This document shows positions 1 to 9,903 of a DNA stretch of 64,000 nt, piece by piece. The stretch covers positions 2,232,001-2,296,000 of the forward strand of contig OZ243107.1 in the NCBI GenBank assembly GCA_965212245.1. The letters run 5' to 3'. The translations under genes and the position numbers were made by a program. Every line of letters begins with the position of its first letter. Position 1 is the first letter of the stretch. Below the pieces are notes generated by a model that was given only the letters and a program-made list of their open reading frames with translations, was not told the DNA's origin and searched no databases. Source of the stretch: CAKZNE01 sp040222435 (lineage in GTDB: Bacteria > Bacteroidota > Bacteroidia > Flavobacteriales > Schleiferiaceae).

Positions 1-2132
1 GGCTTATCGGGTGCAAACTGATCCAGGTCAACCGTGTCAAAAGTATCATCTTCCTGAATGAGGTCATAATCATTCTCATCGGCAAAAGTAAGTCCCAGCA
101 TTCCTTGTTTTTTAAGGTTGGTCTCATGAATGCGGGCAAATGATTTTACCAGTACAACAGCCATACCCAGGTGGCGTGGTTGCATCGCAGCGTGTTCACG
201 GCTTGAACCTTCACCGTAGTTATGGTCTCCTACTACAATGGTTTTAATGCCTTTGGCTTTATATTCCCGCTGAACCGCTGGAACCGCTCCATACTCACCG
301 GTCATTTGATTTTTTACGTTGTCGGTTTTATCATTAAAAGCGTTTACCGCACCGGTAAGGGTGTTGTTTGAAATGTTATCCAGGTGCCCGCGGAAACGTA
401 ACCACGGTCCGGCCATAGAGATGTGATCTGTAGTACATTTTCCTTTAGCCTTTATAATCAGCTTCATGCCTTTAAGGTTTCCACCATCCCAGGGTTCGAA
501 CGGAGTCAGTATTTGAAGGCGTTCAGAGCCTTCAGCTACTTTAACATCTACCTCACTACCGTCTTCTGCAGGAGAATGGTAACCATTGTTCTCCACTGCA
601 TAACCGGCCGGAGGCATTTCAATTCCCATAGGTTCATCCAGCATAACTTCCTGCCCCTGTTCGTTTACCAATTTATCGGTAAGAGGGTTAAAGGCCATAT
701 CCCCCGAAATAGCCATGGCAGTTACCAACTCGGGGCTGGCTACAAACGAATGGGTATTGGGATTCCCATCGTTACGCTTGGCAAAGTTCCGGTTAAAGGA
801 TGTGATAATAGAATTCTTACGATTGGGGTCATCCGTATGGCGGGCCCATTGCCCGATACAGGGGCCACAGGCATTAGCCAGAACCACGCCACCCATAGCG
901 GTGAATTTATCCAGCAAGCCATCACGATCTGCCGTATAGCGTACCTGCTCTGATCCCGGGGTTATAGTAAACTCCGATTTTACTTTAAGGTTTTTATCTA
1001 CTGCCTGTTGTGCTATTGACCCTGCACGGGTTAAATCTTCATACGAAGAGTTGGTACATGAGCCAATCAACCCTACTTCCAGTTTTGCGGGCCATCCGTT
1101 CTTTTTAACTTCAGCGGCAAATTCAGATATAGGTGTAGCACGATCCGGAGTAAAAGGACCATTAATATGAGGTTCCAGTTCACTCAGGTTGATCTCAATA
1201 ACCTGATCAAAATACTGTTCGGGGTTGGCGTATACTTCATCATCACCCGTAAGGTGATCCGCAATTTTATCGGCCAGCTCAGCTACATCAGCGCGGCCGG
1301 TTCCCCTCAGGTAATCAGCCATTTTAGGGTCATAACCAAAGGTAGATGTTGTAGCACCAATTTCAGCACCCATATTACAAATAGTGCCCTTGCCAGTACA
1401 GCTCAAGGACTCGGCACCGGGGCCGAAATATTCTACAATAGCACCGGTTCCTCCTTTAACAGTAAGGATGCCGGCTACTTTCAGAATTACATCTTTGGAG
1501 GCCGTCCAGCCACTTAATTTTCCGGTAAGTTTTACACCGATAAGTTTGGGGAACTTCAACTCCCAGGGCATACCGGCCATTACATCCACTGCATCAGCAC
1601 CTCCAACACCTATGGCTACCATACCCAAGCCACCGGCATTTACGGTGTGTGAATCTGTTCCGATCATCATTCCACCGGGGAAAGCATAATTCTCCAATAC
1701 TACCTGATGAATAATACCGGCTCCCGGCTCCCAAAAGCCAATACCATATTTATTGGATACAGACTGGAGGAAGTCAAAAACTTCGGAACTTTTATTCTTT
1801 GCGTTTTCAAGATCTTTTTGGGCACCTACTTCAGCCTGGATCAGGTGATCACAGTGCACGGTTGAAGGTACGGCCGCTTGCTTACGACCCGACTGCATAA
1901 ACTGTAAAAGAGCCATCTGAGCGGTGGCGTCCTGCATAGCTACCCGGTCCGGGGCAAAATCAACGTAAGATTTACCTCTTTCAAATCCGGTATTGGTTTT
2001 ACCACCCCAGAGGTGAGCGTATAAAATCTTTTCTGCAAGGGTAAGAGGCTTGCCGGTTACTTTACGGGCGGCTTCCACACGTTCGGGAAACTTTGCATAA
2101 ACCTCTTTTATCATTTCTAAATCGAAAGTCAT
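1..2132 (-). CDS. acn: aconitate hydratase, partial (runs off left edge)
   Basis: Aconitase interconverts citrate and isocitrate in the TCA cycle in the cytoplasm. About 710 codons are visible from an ATG at 2132, and the reading frame is open to the window edge. The family is about 755 residues long, so roughly the last 45 are missing. The three [4Fe-4S] cysteines are visible in GSCTNS (about residue 357) and CGPCIGQW (about 421-424). The swivelling C-terminal domain is present, with GDHNYGEGSSREHAA. The protein resembles the mitochondrial-type aconitases of Bacteroidota more than AcnB. It lies upstream of the purB operon on the same strand, separated by about 140 bp. Confidence 0.96.
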   Translation of the reverse strand, partial: MTFDLEMIKEVYAKFPERVEAARKVTGKPLTLAEKILYAHLWGGKTNTGFERGKSYVDFAPDRVAMQDATAQMALLQFMQSGRKQAAVPSTVHCDHLIQAEVGAQKDLENAKNKSSEVFDFLQSVSNKYGIGFWEPGAGIIHQVVLENYAFPGGMMIGTDSHTVNAGGLGMVAIGVGGADAVDVMAGMPWELKFPKLIGVKLTGKLSGWTASKDVILKVAGILTVKGGTGAIVEYFGPGAESLSCTGKGTICNMGAEIGATTSTFGYDPKMADYLRGTGRADVAELADKIADHLTGDDEVYANPEQYFDQVIEINLSELEPHINGPFTPDRATPISEFAAEVKKNGWPAKLEVGLIGSCTNSSYEDLTRAGSIAQQAVDKNLKVKSEFTITPGSEQVRYTADRDGLLDKFTAMGGVVLANACGPCIGQWARHTDDPNRKNSIITSFNRNFAKRNDGNPNTHSFVASPELVTAMAISGDMAFNPLTDKLVNEQGQEVMLDEPMGIEMPPAGYAVENNGYHSPAEDGSEVDVKVAEGSERLQILTPFEPWDGGNLKGMKLIIKAKGKCTTDHISMAGPWLRFRGHLDNISNNTLTGAVNAFNDKTDNVKNQMTGEYGAVPAVQREYKAKGIKTIVVGDHNYGEGSSREHAAMQPRHLGMAVVLVKSFARIHETNLKKQGMLGLTFADENDYDLIQEDDTFDTVDLDQFAPDK

Positions 2133-2205
2133 AGATGTATGGTTTTAAAGAACGAAAACGTCTAAATTGAAGAATTGCGAAATTATGAAAAGCGCGCTCA
2201 TTTTA

Positions 2206-2229
2206 AAAGTCCTTATAAGTAAGGGCTTT
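2206..2229 (-). terminator. putative terminator after the purB operon
   Basis: A 10-bp stem (one G-U pair) with a 4-nt TAAG loop lies about 50 bp beyond the stop of the AstE/AspA-like gene. On the minus strand it is followed by TTTTAAAA. The U tract is short, so strength is uncertain. Confidence 0.45.
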
Positions 2230-2275
2230 CAATTGATAATGGTTCTAAATAAATACGGTTAAATTACCGGACATC

Positions 2276-3217
2276 CTAGAAGCCAATGTGAAAAAGTGCA
2301 TCTCCTTTATGGATAAGCGGAAAATTATTGTGTCCGATGATATAACCGCTATAAGGGCTTTTCACTTTTACAGAATAGTCATTGGTAGGACTGCTGATGT
2401 AGCCAATGGTCTGGCCTTCTTTAACCTTTTTGCCGGATTCTTTTCTATGGCGAAAGAGTCCTGATACTTCAGCTCTTACCCAATGCGATTCTTCAAAGAA
2501 CCGGGTGGTATGCAATTGCTTGGGAGACTTTTCCAGCATTCCGAAATGATGCAACACTCTTTTAATGCCCTTAATACCCTCATCCACAGTTTTGGGATCA
2601 ATGCGCAGAGTTTCTCCTCCCTCAAATACCACCACCGTTTTTTGCATATTCTTAGCGGTTTCACGGAATGAACCTTTAATTACTGAAGAGTTCAGCGTAA
2701 AAGGGGCGTCAAACGCATCAGCAATTTCCTTAGCCAGGTCGTCTCCCTCTTCATAACGAATTTGTGGAAAGTTGGTGCGACTGGCTCCTCCGGTGTGGAA
2801 ATCGATACCAAAGTCTACTTCAGGAAGGATTTTGGTGGTCATGGTGTGGGCTACCATGCTGGCCAATGAACCATCTTCATGTCCGGGAAAGCTGCGGTTT
2901 ACATCTTTACCATCGGGTACATCGCGGGAAAAGTTGATAAAGCCATAGACATTAATAATGGGCATCGCTACAATACTTCCCTTCAATAACTTTTCAGTAA
3001 TCCCTTTTTGAAGAAACCTCCTCACAATTTCTATCCCGTTTACCTCATCCCCATGCATACCACCGCTTAGCAATATCACCGGCCCGGGTTCTTCGCTACG
3101 ATATACATGCACCGGCATGGTAATCTGAGTGCCTGACGGCAGGCGGGCTACGTTAAGCTCCAGGTAGCAACTTTCGCCCTGGTGTATAGGTCTGTTATCA
3201 ATCTGGATGATCTCCAT
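2276..3217 (-). CDS. succinylglutamate desuccinylase/aspartoacylase family protein
   Basis: This 313-residue protein is a zinc-dependent amidohydrolase of the M14-like AstE/AspA family. The zinc ligands are in HGDE (H55, E58) and DFHTG (H141). A DVNRSFPG substrate-binding motif lies around 105-112, and a catalytic-type Glu lies in FEGGE near 199. The last 80 residues form a barrel-sandwich-like extension seen in many family members. The true substrate cannot be read from the sequence; N-acyl amino acids are the family norm. It starts one base after the purB stop, so the two are probably cotranscribed and translationally coupled. Confidence 0.85.
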   Translation of the reverse strand: MEIIQIDNRPIHQGESCYLELNVARLPSGTQITMPVHVYRSEEPGPVILLSGGMHGDEVNGIEIVRRFLQKGITEKLLKGSIVAMPIINVYGFINFSRDVPDGKDVNRSFPGHEDGSLASMVAHTMTTKILPEVDFGIDFHTGGASRTNFPQIRYEEGDDLAKEIADAFDAPFTLNSSVIKGSFRETAKNMQKTVVVFEGGETLRIDPKTVDEGIKGIKRVLHHFGMLEKSPKQLHTTRFFEESHWVRAEVSGLFRHRKESGKKVKEGQTIGYISSPTNDYSVKVKSPYSGYIIGHNNFPLIHKGDALFHIGF

Positions 3218-3218
3218 A

Positions 3219-4559
3219 TTAAATACCGGTGTAGCTTTGAGGTGAAAGGGCTTTAAGCTCTTCTTTTACGCTATCGCTCACATCCAGATCATCAATAAAC
3301 CTGGAAATACTGGCGCTGTTGGTTTTCTCATTGGTACGGGTAAGGCCCTTGAGAGCCTCATAAGGATTGGGATATCCTTCTCTACGCAGTATATTCTGAA
3401 TACCCTCTGCTACTACGGCCCAGTTATCTTCCAGGTCATTATTGATCTTATCCTTATTGATAAGCAATTTACTCAGTCCTTTAAGGGTAGAGTTTATAGC
3501 AATAATAGAATGACCAAAGGGTACACCAATGTTTCGCAGTACAGTGCTGTCTGTCAAGTCACGCTGAAGACGGGAGATCGGTAATTTGCCCGACAGGTGC
3601 TCATATAAAGCATTGGCAATGCCCAGGTTTCCTTCGGAGTTTTCAAAATCAATGGGGTTTACTTTATGTGGCATAGCAGATGAACCTACTTCGCCTTCTT
3701 TGATCTTTTGTTTAAAGTAATCCATAGAAATATAGGTCCAGAAATCACGGTCCATATCCAGCAGAATGGTATTGATACGTTTCAGGCAATCAAACATGGC
3801 TGCCATATTATCATAATGCTCAATTTGAGTGGTTGGCCAGGATTGTTGCAATCCCAGGTTTCCATTCACAAAATCTTCAGAAAAAGCTTTCCAATCCACT
3901 TCCGGATAAGCCACCGTATGTGCGTTGAAGTTCCCGGTAGCTCCTCCGAATTTAGCTGAGAACGGAATGTGGCGCAACTGACGGAGTTGTTGATCAATAC
4001 GTTCTATAAACACCATGATCTCCTTACCTAAACGGGTAGGAGAGGCCGGCTGTCCGTGGGTGCGGGCTAACATGGGTACATCAGCCCATTTTTCAGCCAT
4101 ATCGGTAAGTGTAACAATAAGTTCACCTAATAAGGGGATGTATTCGTTTTCAACAAACTCTTTAATCCCCAGCGGAACAGCGGTGTTGTTTATATCCTGA
4201 GATGTAAGGCCAAAATGGACAAACTCACGGAATTTCTCCAGGCCCAGGTCATCCAGATGATCTTTTATAAAATACTCAACCGCTTTTACATCATGGTTGG
4301 TAGTTTGCTCAATTTCTTTAATCTTTTCAGCATCCTTTACCGAAAAATCCAGGTACAGATCACGCAGCTCGATGTACTTAGAACGGTCAAAACCCTTTAG
4401 CTGGGGTAAGGGAAGTTCACAAAGGGCTATGTAATATTCTACTTCTACCCGAACGCGGTATTGAATAAGGGCATACTCGGAAAAGTAATTTTTCAAGCTA
4501 TCGGTAACTCTTCTGTAGCGTCCATCAATAGGGGAGATTGCTAAAAGCTGGTTTTCCAT
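3219..4559 (-). CDS. purB: adenylosuccinate lyase
   Basis: PurB cleaves SAICAR and adenylosuccinate, releasing fumarate, in purine synthesis. At 446 residues it has normal length. It shows the fumarase/aspartase superfamily signature GSSAMPHKVNP near residue 297 and the catalytic His region ARTHGQPASPT near 165-175. The N-terminal ISPIDGRY is typical of this enzyme. A -7 like element (CAAAAGTA on the plus strand, 4578-4585) lies 18 bp upstream of the start. The gene leads a two-gene operon with the AstE/AspA-like hydrolase. Confidence 0.96.
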   Translation of the reverse strand: MENQLLAISPIDGRYRRVTDSLKNYFSEYALIQYRVRVEVEYYIALCELPLPQLKGFDRSKYIELRDLYLDFSVKDAEKIKEIEQTTNHDVKAVEYFIKDHLDDLGLEKFREFVHFGLTSQDINNTAVPLGIKEFVENEYIPLLGELIVTLTDMAEKWADVPMLARTHGQPASPTRLGKEIMVFIERIDQQLRQLRHIPFSAKFGGATGNFNAHTVAYPEVDWKAFSEDFVNGNLGLQQSWPTTQIEHYDNMAAMFDCLKRINTILLDMDRDFWTYISMDYFKQKIKEGEVGSSAMPHKVNPIDFENSEGNLGIANALYEHLSGKLPISRLQRDLTDSTVLRNIGVPFGHSIIAINSTLKGLSKLLINKDKINNDLEDNWAVVAEGIQNILRREGYPNPYEALKGLTRTNEKTNSASISRFIDDLDVSDSVKEELKALSPQSYTGI

Positions 4560-4818
4560 TTTTCCTGTTTAGAGGTGCAAAAGTACTCAATTCTCTTGCC
4601 TTTGAGGCCCTGACGAAAAGCAAAGTATATCTTTAAAATTCACTAATATTGAGAATCTGAATTAAAAAAGGAGAATTGGAGCCTTCAGCCTATTTTTTAA
4701 CTCCTTAAACAGTATTCAAGGGCATATAGAAAACCTGCCGCTTGAAGCAGCTTGCACAAAATCAGTTAGCCCAATTGGTCCAAAATCTTTAAATCAATTA
4801 TAGAAAAAGCTACTTTTC

Positions 4819-5979
4819 CTAGTCTACAGCTAGGATAAGCCCTTTGAGATAAGCTCCCTCGGGATGATATATATTCACCGGGTGATCAGCAGGCTGGCCT
4901 AAGCGTTCTACAATACGTACCGGACGTCCGGCCTCAATAGCAGCTGCGCGGATAGTATCTTCAAAAAGCTGCGCGGTCATGTGCTGCGAACATGAAAAAG
5001 TGAAAATGAGCCCACCTGTTTTAATAGTAGATATAGCCCTGGAGTTTAATCGCTTATAAGCTTGCAGAGCCTTGTGTATAGTTCTCCGGCTTTTGGAAAA
5101 AGCCGGAGGGTCAAGAATGATGATGTCAAAATCGCCTCCTTTATTTTTAAGGTATTGCAATACGTCCGAAGTTATTCCGGTATGGCGGCTTGAAAAGCCG
5201 TTTATTTCAGCATTGGTGTTGGCCAGGTCTACGGCAGGCTGTGATATGTCAACAGAAGTTACATTTTTGGCGCCATTGGCCAAAGCGTATACGGAGAACC
5301 CTCCGGTATACGAAAAGGTGTTTAAGATGTTTTTGCCTTTTGCCAAGGTGGCCAATCGTTGGCGGTTCTCACGTTGATCAAGGAAAAAACCGGTTTTCTG
5401 ACCTTCTTCCCAATCCACTACAAACCGATGACCATATTCTCGTATCTCATTCTCTTCAGGCTTGTTCCCCAACCAACCTTTTTCAGATTGCTCCATTTTA
5501 CCCGCAGGTTTGTGGTAGAAGTACTTCACGAATTCGTCAGGTAAACTGCCTTTGATCAGATCCAGAAAAGGTGCCCATCCTGCATGGTGGGTTTGAATAA
5601 CTGCGGTTTGCGCATACTTATCAATGATAAGACCTGGTAACTGATCTCCTTCACCAAACACTAGACGGCAGCAATCGGTGCCATCTCTATCTAATAAACC
5701 TATCCGTTTGCGATAGCTGATAGCCTGCGTCAGGTGCGCAGATATCAAAGATTGTACGTTATCCGAATCTTCGAAGGAAAGTATCATTACAGCTACACTT
5801 CCTCTTCTGAAAAAACCAATAGCTTTAAACCTCTCGTTAGAATCCATAATTTTCACCAGGCTTCCTTCTTCCAGGTGTTCTGGTAATTGCCTGAAGGCCC
5901 CGGAAAAAACCCAGGGATGTCTGCGACCCAGAGCTTTTTCTTTGCCTGGTTTCAGATACATTGTTTCAAATTTGGTCAT
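4819..5979 (-). CDS. rlmI: class I rRNA large-subunit methyltransferase, RlmI family
   Basis: The 386-residue protein has an N-terminal PUA-type RNA-binding region (about 1-75) followed by a SAM-dependent Rossmann methyltransferase. The family motifs KTGFFLDQRENR (about 195-206), the SAM loop NTFSYTGGFSVYA and the catalytic DPPAFSK motif are intact. RlmI methylates a 23S rRNA cytosine at C5 in E. coli; the exact target here is inferred from the family. Its start overlaps the end of the upstream nuclease-fold gene by 14 bp, indicating an operon. Confidence 0.88.
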   Translation of the reverse strand: MTKFETMYLKPGKEKALGRRHPWVFSGAFRQLPEHLEEGSLVKIMDSNERFKAIGFFRRGSVAVMILSFEDSDNVQSLISAHLTQAISYRKRIGLLDRDGTDCCRLVFGEGDQLPGLIIDKYAQTAVIQTHHAGWAPFLDLIKGSLPDEFVKYFYHKPAGKMEQSEKGWLGNKPEENEIREYGHRFVVDWEEGQKTGFFLDQRENRQRLATLAKGKNILNTFSYTGGFSVYALANGAKNVTSVDISQPAVDLANTNAEINGFSSRHTGITSDVLQYLKNKGGDFDIIILDPPAFSKSRRTIHKALQAYKRLNSRAISTIKTGGLIFTFSCSQHMTAQLFEDTIRAAAIEAGRPVRIVERLGQPADHPVNIYHPEGAYLKGLILAVD

Positions 5980-6421
5980 AAGAGGGTATGGTTTCTAAAA
6001 ATTCAAGTCTCTTTTCCTCGTGTACCACACGAGCTGTATAATGCTCAAGGCCATTGGAAATGAGTATGAAAGGTACTCCATAATGCATATTATACTGCAG
6101 TGCCTGGTCAAACGTGTGTTGACTGATCCTTACTTGTGGTGCTTTACACTCAATAATCATCCACGGCTTTTGAGATTTATACACCAATATATCTGTTCGT
6201 CTGAGCTTTGTCAGTAATTTAAAGCCACCTTCCAGAGCCAGGGCTGTTTTAGGGTAATCCTTCTGAATTAAGTAATGAACCAGGTGTTGACGCACCCATT
6301 CTTCAGGCGTTAGCTTCAGGTATTTTTGACGAATGTTATCCCAAACCATGAGCTGATCACCCTTTCGGGCCATCTTTAGTTCTGCCTGGGGCAGGTTCAG
6401 CGGAACAAGCCTTTCATTCAT
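5966..6421 (-). CDS. HsdR N-terminal-like PD-(D/E)XK nuclease-fold protein
   Basis: This 151-residue protein resembles the stand-alone HSDR_N_2 family, which has the nuclease fold of type I restriction subunits. The putative catalytic set is D77 and E91-C-K93 in the ECK motif, preceded by a possible helical Glu in LALEGG. No helicase, specificity or methylase gene is nearby, so a restriction role is not supported. It is cotranscribed with the rRNA methyltransferase, with overlapping ends. A CAAATATA block (6426-6433, reading TATATTTG on the minus strand) lies 4 bp before the start and suggests a leaderless mRNA. The function is unknown. Confidence 0.75.
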   Translation of the reverse strand: MNERLVPLNLPQAELKMARKGDQLMVWDNIRQKYLKLTPEEWVRQHLVHYLIQKDYPKTALALEGGFKLLTKLRRTDILVYKSQKPWMIIECKAPQVRISQHTFDQALQYNMHYGVPFILISNGLEHYTARVVHEEKRLEFLETIPSYDQI

Positions 6422-6486
6422 GCGGCAAATATAAGGGCTTTACAGAGCGGTGCTTTTTTCGTTGCTTTGCAGGGCTTTTTTTAGCT

Positions 6487-7488
6487 ATGAAGTACCAGGA
6501 AATTTTACGGGAACTCCAATCAGGCACCTATCGACCTATTTATTTTTTAATGGGTGAAGAGTCGTATTTTATTGATCAGATCGTAAAATACATTGAAAAG
6601 AATGCCCTGCCGGAAGACCAGAAAAGCTTCAATCAATCTATACTTTATGGACGTGAAACGGATATTCAAACCGTAGTAGGAGAAGCTAAAAGATACCCTA
6701 TGATGGCCGATAGGGTAGTGGTTATTGTAAAAGAAGCGCAACATTTACGCAAGTTGGAAGAATTGGAATCTTACGCCAACCAACCTCAGCCTTCTACCGT
6801 TCTGGTGCTGGCTCACAAGTATAAGTCTCTGGATAAACGAAAAAAACTCTATAAAACTCTAAGCAACGCACATGTCCTTTTCGAGTCCAAAAAGCTTTAC
6901 GACAATCAGATTCCGGACTGGATCAGTGGAAATTTGTCCGGTAAAGGTTACCAGGCTACTCCTAAAGCCGTACAGCTTTTAAGTGAAAGCCTGGGTAGTG
7001 ACTTGGGTCGTATTGACAATGAATTGCAGAAACTGGAGCTGGTAGTGTCAAAAGGGCAAACCATTGATGATGGGATAGTAGAGCAAAATATAGGTATAAG
7101 CAAGGATTACAATAATTTTGAATTGATCAATGCTTTGGGAGCAAGGAACTTTTCCAAAGCCATGCAAATACAAAAATATTTTCAGGCTAACTCTAAAGAC
7201 AATCCATTGGTGGTAACCGTAAGCTTATTATACGGTTATTTCAGCAAGCTTATGCTCATTCACCAGGCCAGGGATAAGTCGCCCAGGGGGTTGGCTTCAC
7301 TGCTTAAGGTTAATCCTTATTTTATTGGGGATTATCAAAAGGGAGCCACGCAGTATGATCTTAAAAAACTGGCCAGGATCATCAGTTATCTGCGTGAATG
7401 TGATATGCGGTCCAAGGGTGTGGGAAATGTATCTACCCCGGACAGTGAATTGTTAAAGGAATTAATTTTTAAGATTATTTATACCTGA
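6487..7488 (+). CDS. holA: DNA polymerase III subunit delta
   Basis: The delta subunit of the clamp loader opens the beta clamp. The 333-residue length is normal. The N-terminal YFLMGEESYFIDQI region (about 18-31) is the degenerate nucleotide-binding start typical of HolA. A lid segment follows (LSESLGSDLGRIDNELQKL, about 160-178), then the C-terminal helical collar domain. It diverges from the HsdR-N-like gene across a 65-bp gap. The next gene (TonB receptor) follows after 55 bp. Confidence 0.92.
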   Translation: MKYQEILRELQSGTYRPIYFLMGEESYFIDQIVKYIEKNALPEDQKSFNQSILYGRETDIQTVVGEAKRYPMMADRVVVIVKEAQHLRKLEELESYANQPQPSTVLVLAHKYKSLDKRKKLYKTLSNAHVLFESKKLYDNQIPDWISGNLSGKGYQATPKAVQLLSESLGSDLGRIDNELQKLELVVSKGQTIDDGIVEQNIGISKDYNNFELINALGARNFSKAMQIQKYFQANSKDNPLVVTVSLLYGYFSKLMLIHQARDKSPRGLASLLKVNPYFIGDYQKGATQYDLKKLARIISYLRECDMRSKGVGNVSTPDSELLKELIFKIIYT

Positions 7489-7543
7489 TTAGACCTTTTA
7501 ATCAGATATTTGGCGCCCTTTAGTGCCTTTGAATACTTGGATT

Positions 7544-9874
7544 ATGAAAAAAGCAATACAGCTTTGTATTTATTGTTTAGCCGTTTTAGCTTCATTTACT
7601 GCACAGGCCCAAACCGGCAAGGTTAGAGGATTTGTGTATGACAAAACGGACGATCAGCCTATTCCATTTGCCAACGCTGTAATTGATGGCACTACTTTAG
7701 GAGCGGTGGCCAATGATGACGGGTATTTTGTGATCTCTAATATTGCGCCCGGTAAGTATACCCTGAAAGTTACTTTTCTAGGGTACACAGCTTCTACGCA
7801 AGAGGTGGAGGTAAAGGCAGAGCGCATTACCACTACTAAGGTATATCTTGAGCAATCATCAGAAATATTGCAGGATGTGGAAGTAAGTGCAGAGCGCCAG
7901 GAGCGCCAGACCAAAGTGCTTACCAGTGTGGTTACCCTGGATCCCAAAGAAATAAAGCAATTTTCAGTGGGGGGTGATGCGGATATTATTAAGGCCTTGC
8001 AGGTATTACCTGGCGTGGTTACAACCGGAGACCAGGGTGGTCAGGTTTATATTCGCGGAGGTGCACCTATTCAAAACCTGATCCTGCTGGATGGTATGAT
8101 TGTATATAATCCTTTTCACTCTATAGGCTTTTTCTCGGTTTTTGATGTGGATATTATCCAAAGTGCTGATGTGTATTCCGGAGGTTTTAATGCAGAATAC
8201 GGCAGCCGTAACAGTGCGGTAATGGATATTCAAACCCGCGATCCTAATCGCAGGCGTTTTGCCGGTAAAGTATCGGCCAGTACATATACATCCAAAGTAT
8301 TATTGGAAACTCCTCTGGGCGCTAAAAATGATGATGGCCTGGCTGCCAGTTCATTCCTTGTTTCGGCTAAAACATCCTATCTGGATAAAACCAGTTCTAT
8401 TTTTTATCCCTATGTGGAAACCGAGTATGGGGAATTGCCTTTTTCCTTCACGGATATTTATTCAAAATTTACGGTACAATCTGAGAATGGCTCAAAAGCG
8501 AACCTCTTTGGATTTTCCTTTCAGGATGCCGTTCGTTTTGGAGGAGATAATAGTATTGAGTGGTCTTCCTACGGAGGAGGAGCTGACTTTACTGTAGTGC
8601 CACCTTCCTCTTCCGTTTTGCTTTCAGGGGATTTTTCATTTTCCCAGTACGCCATCTCCTCGGTGGAAGGTGGAGGGCCTGCGGATGAGAGTCTCATAAA
8701 TGGTTTTAACGGAGGACTGGACTTTACCTATTTTCTGCGTGAAAATGATGAATTGAAATACGGTTTGGAAGCTATAGGGTACCGTACTGACCTTACTGTG
8801 AATACTGAAGCAGGAACTTCTGTAAATGAGGTGGAAAACACTACAGAACTAGGGGCCTATCTGCAATACAAAATAAAAGCCAACCGGCTTATCATACAGC
8901 CGGGTTTCAGGGTTCACTACTACGGCTCGTTAAGCGAATTAAGTCTGGAGCCCCGTATAGGATTTAAGTATAATATTACCGATGATTTGCGTCTTAAAGG
9001 GGCGGGAGGTTTCTATTCGCAAAATCTTGTAGCTTCAAACAGTGATCGCGATGTAGTAAACCTGTTTTACGGTTTTTTAAGCAGCCCAACTGATGATGAT
9101 AAGGTGGCTAATGCCATAACAGATGATGATAGTCCTCTTCAAAAGGCTCGTCATGCAGTGCTTGGTTTGGAGTATGACTTCACATCAAGACTTACGGTTA
9201 ATATAGAAGGTTATATAAAAGACTTTTATCAGCTCACTAACCTGAACCGTAATCAGATCTACCCGAATATCCCGGCTAATGAAGACCAGCCTGATGTACT
9301 CACCCGTGAATATATTACAGAGCAAGGATATGCAACCGGTTTGGACTTTTTAGTGAAATACCGTGATAAAAAGTTATATCTATGGCTGGCATACTCGATC
9401 AGTGAAGTGACCCGTAATGATGGTATTATAGAGTATTTCCCCCATTTTGACAGAAGGCACAACCTGAATTTTGTTGGGACTTATGTTTTTGGGAAAGAAA
9501 AGTCGTGGGAGCTCAGCACCCGGTATAACTTCGGATCAGGCTTTCCATTTACGCCTACTCAGCTTTATTACAGTGAAAAACCCTTTACTACCGGAAACGG
9601 ACAAGTGGATATTTCCTATGATTACGCCACGGAAAATGGAGAACAGGGTACTTTGTACGGAACACTTAATTCCAAGCGATTACCCAATTACCATCGGGTA
9701 GATGTAAGTGTTTCCAGGCTTTTCAAATTCTCTGACAACCAAGAGTTGGAAGTTTCTGCAGGAGCCACCAATATTCTTAACTACGACAATATTTTCTATT
9801 ATGACCGTGAGGATATTAAAAGGGTGAATCAATTACCCATTATGCCCAGTTTAAGTCTGAGCTACTCCTTTTAA
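7544..9874 (+). CDS. TonB-dependent receptor with CarboxypepD_reg-like domain
   Basis: This is an outer-membrane active transporter of 776 residues. A signal peptide (1-23, ending AQAQ) precedes a carboxypeptidase-regulatory-like beta-sandwich (about 25-105). The plug domain follows (about 140-190, with ALQVLPGVV and YIRGGAPIQNLILLDG), then a 22-strand-type barrel ending in aromatic LSLSYSF. I chose ATG 7544 over a GTG at 7523 because the signal peptide begins there. No SusD partner is adjacent, so a polysaccharide-utilisation role is not indicated. The substrate cannot be inferred. Confidence 0.92.
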   Translation: MKKAIQLCIYCLAVLASFTAQAQTGKVRGFVYDKTDDQPIPFANAVIDGTTLGAVANDDGYFVISNIAPGKYTLKVTFLGYTASTQEVEVKAERITTTKVYLEQSSEILQDVEVSAERQERQTKVLTSVVTLDPKEIKQFSVGGDADIIKALQVLPGVVTTGDQGGQVYIRGGAPIQNLILLDGMIVYNPFHSIGFFSVFDVDIIQSADVYSGGFNAEYGSRNSAVMDIQTRDPNRRRFAGKVSASTYTSKVLLETPLGAKNDDGLAASSFLVSAKTSYLDKTSSIFYPYVETEYGELPFSFTDIYSKFTVQSENGSKANLFGFSFQDAVRFGGDNSIEWSSYGGGADFTVVPPSSSVLLSGDFSFSQYAISSVEGGGPADESLINGFNGGLDFTYFLRENDELKYGLEAIGYRTDLTVNTEAGTSVNEVENTTELGAYLQYKIKANRLIIQPGFRVHYYGSLSELSLEPRIGFKYNITDDLRLKGAGGFYSQNLVASNSDRDVVNLFYGFLSSPTDDDKVANAITDDDSPLQKARHAVLGLEYDFTSRLTVNIEGYIKDFYQLTNLNRNQIYPNIPANEDQPDVLTREYITEQGYATGLDFLVKYRDKKLYLWLAYSISEVTRNDGIIEYFPHFDRRHNLNFVGTYVFGKEKSWELSTRYNFGSGFPFTPTQLYYSEKPFTTGNGQVDISYDYATENGEQGTLYGTLNSKRLPNYHRVDVSVSRLFKFSDNQELEVSAGATNILNYDNIFYYDREDIKRVNQLPIMPSLSLSYSF

Positions 9875-9903
9875 TAATCCGGTTAAAGAAGGAGGAGGAA
9901 GAA

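Noticed and set aside
423..1689. Plus-strand open frames opposite the aconitase gene
   Set aside because: The minus-strand frame is a continuous, fully recognisable aconitase with its cluster cysteines; the plus frames have no family signature and are codon-bias shadows.
4560..4818. 259-bp gap between purB and the rRNA methyltransferase as a possible small RNA or gene
   Set aside because: It has only a -7 like element for purB and AT-rich sequence; I found no stable stem, terminator or conserved small frame.
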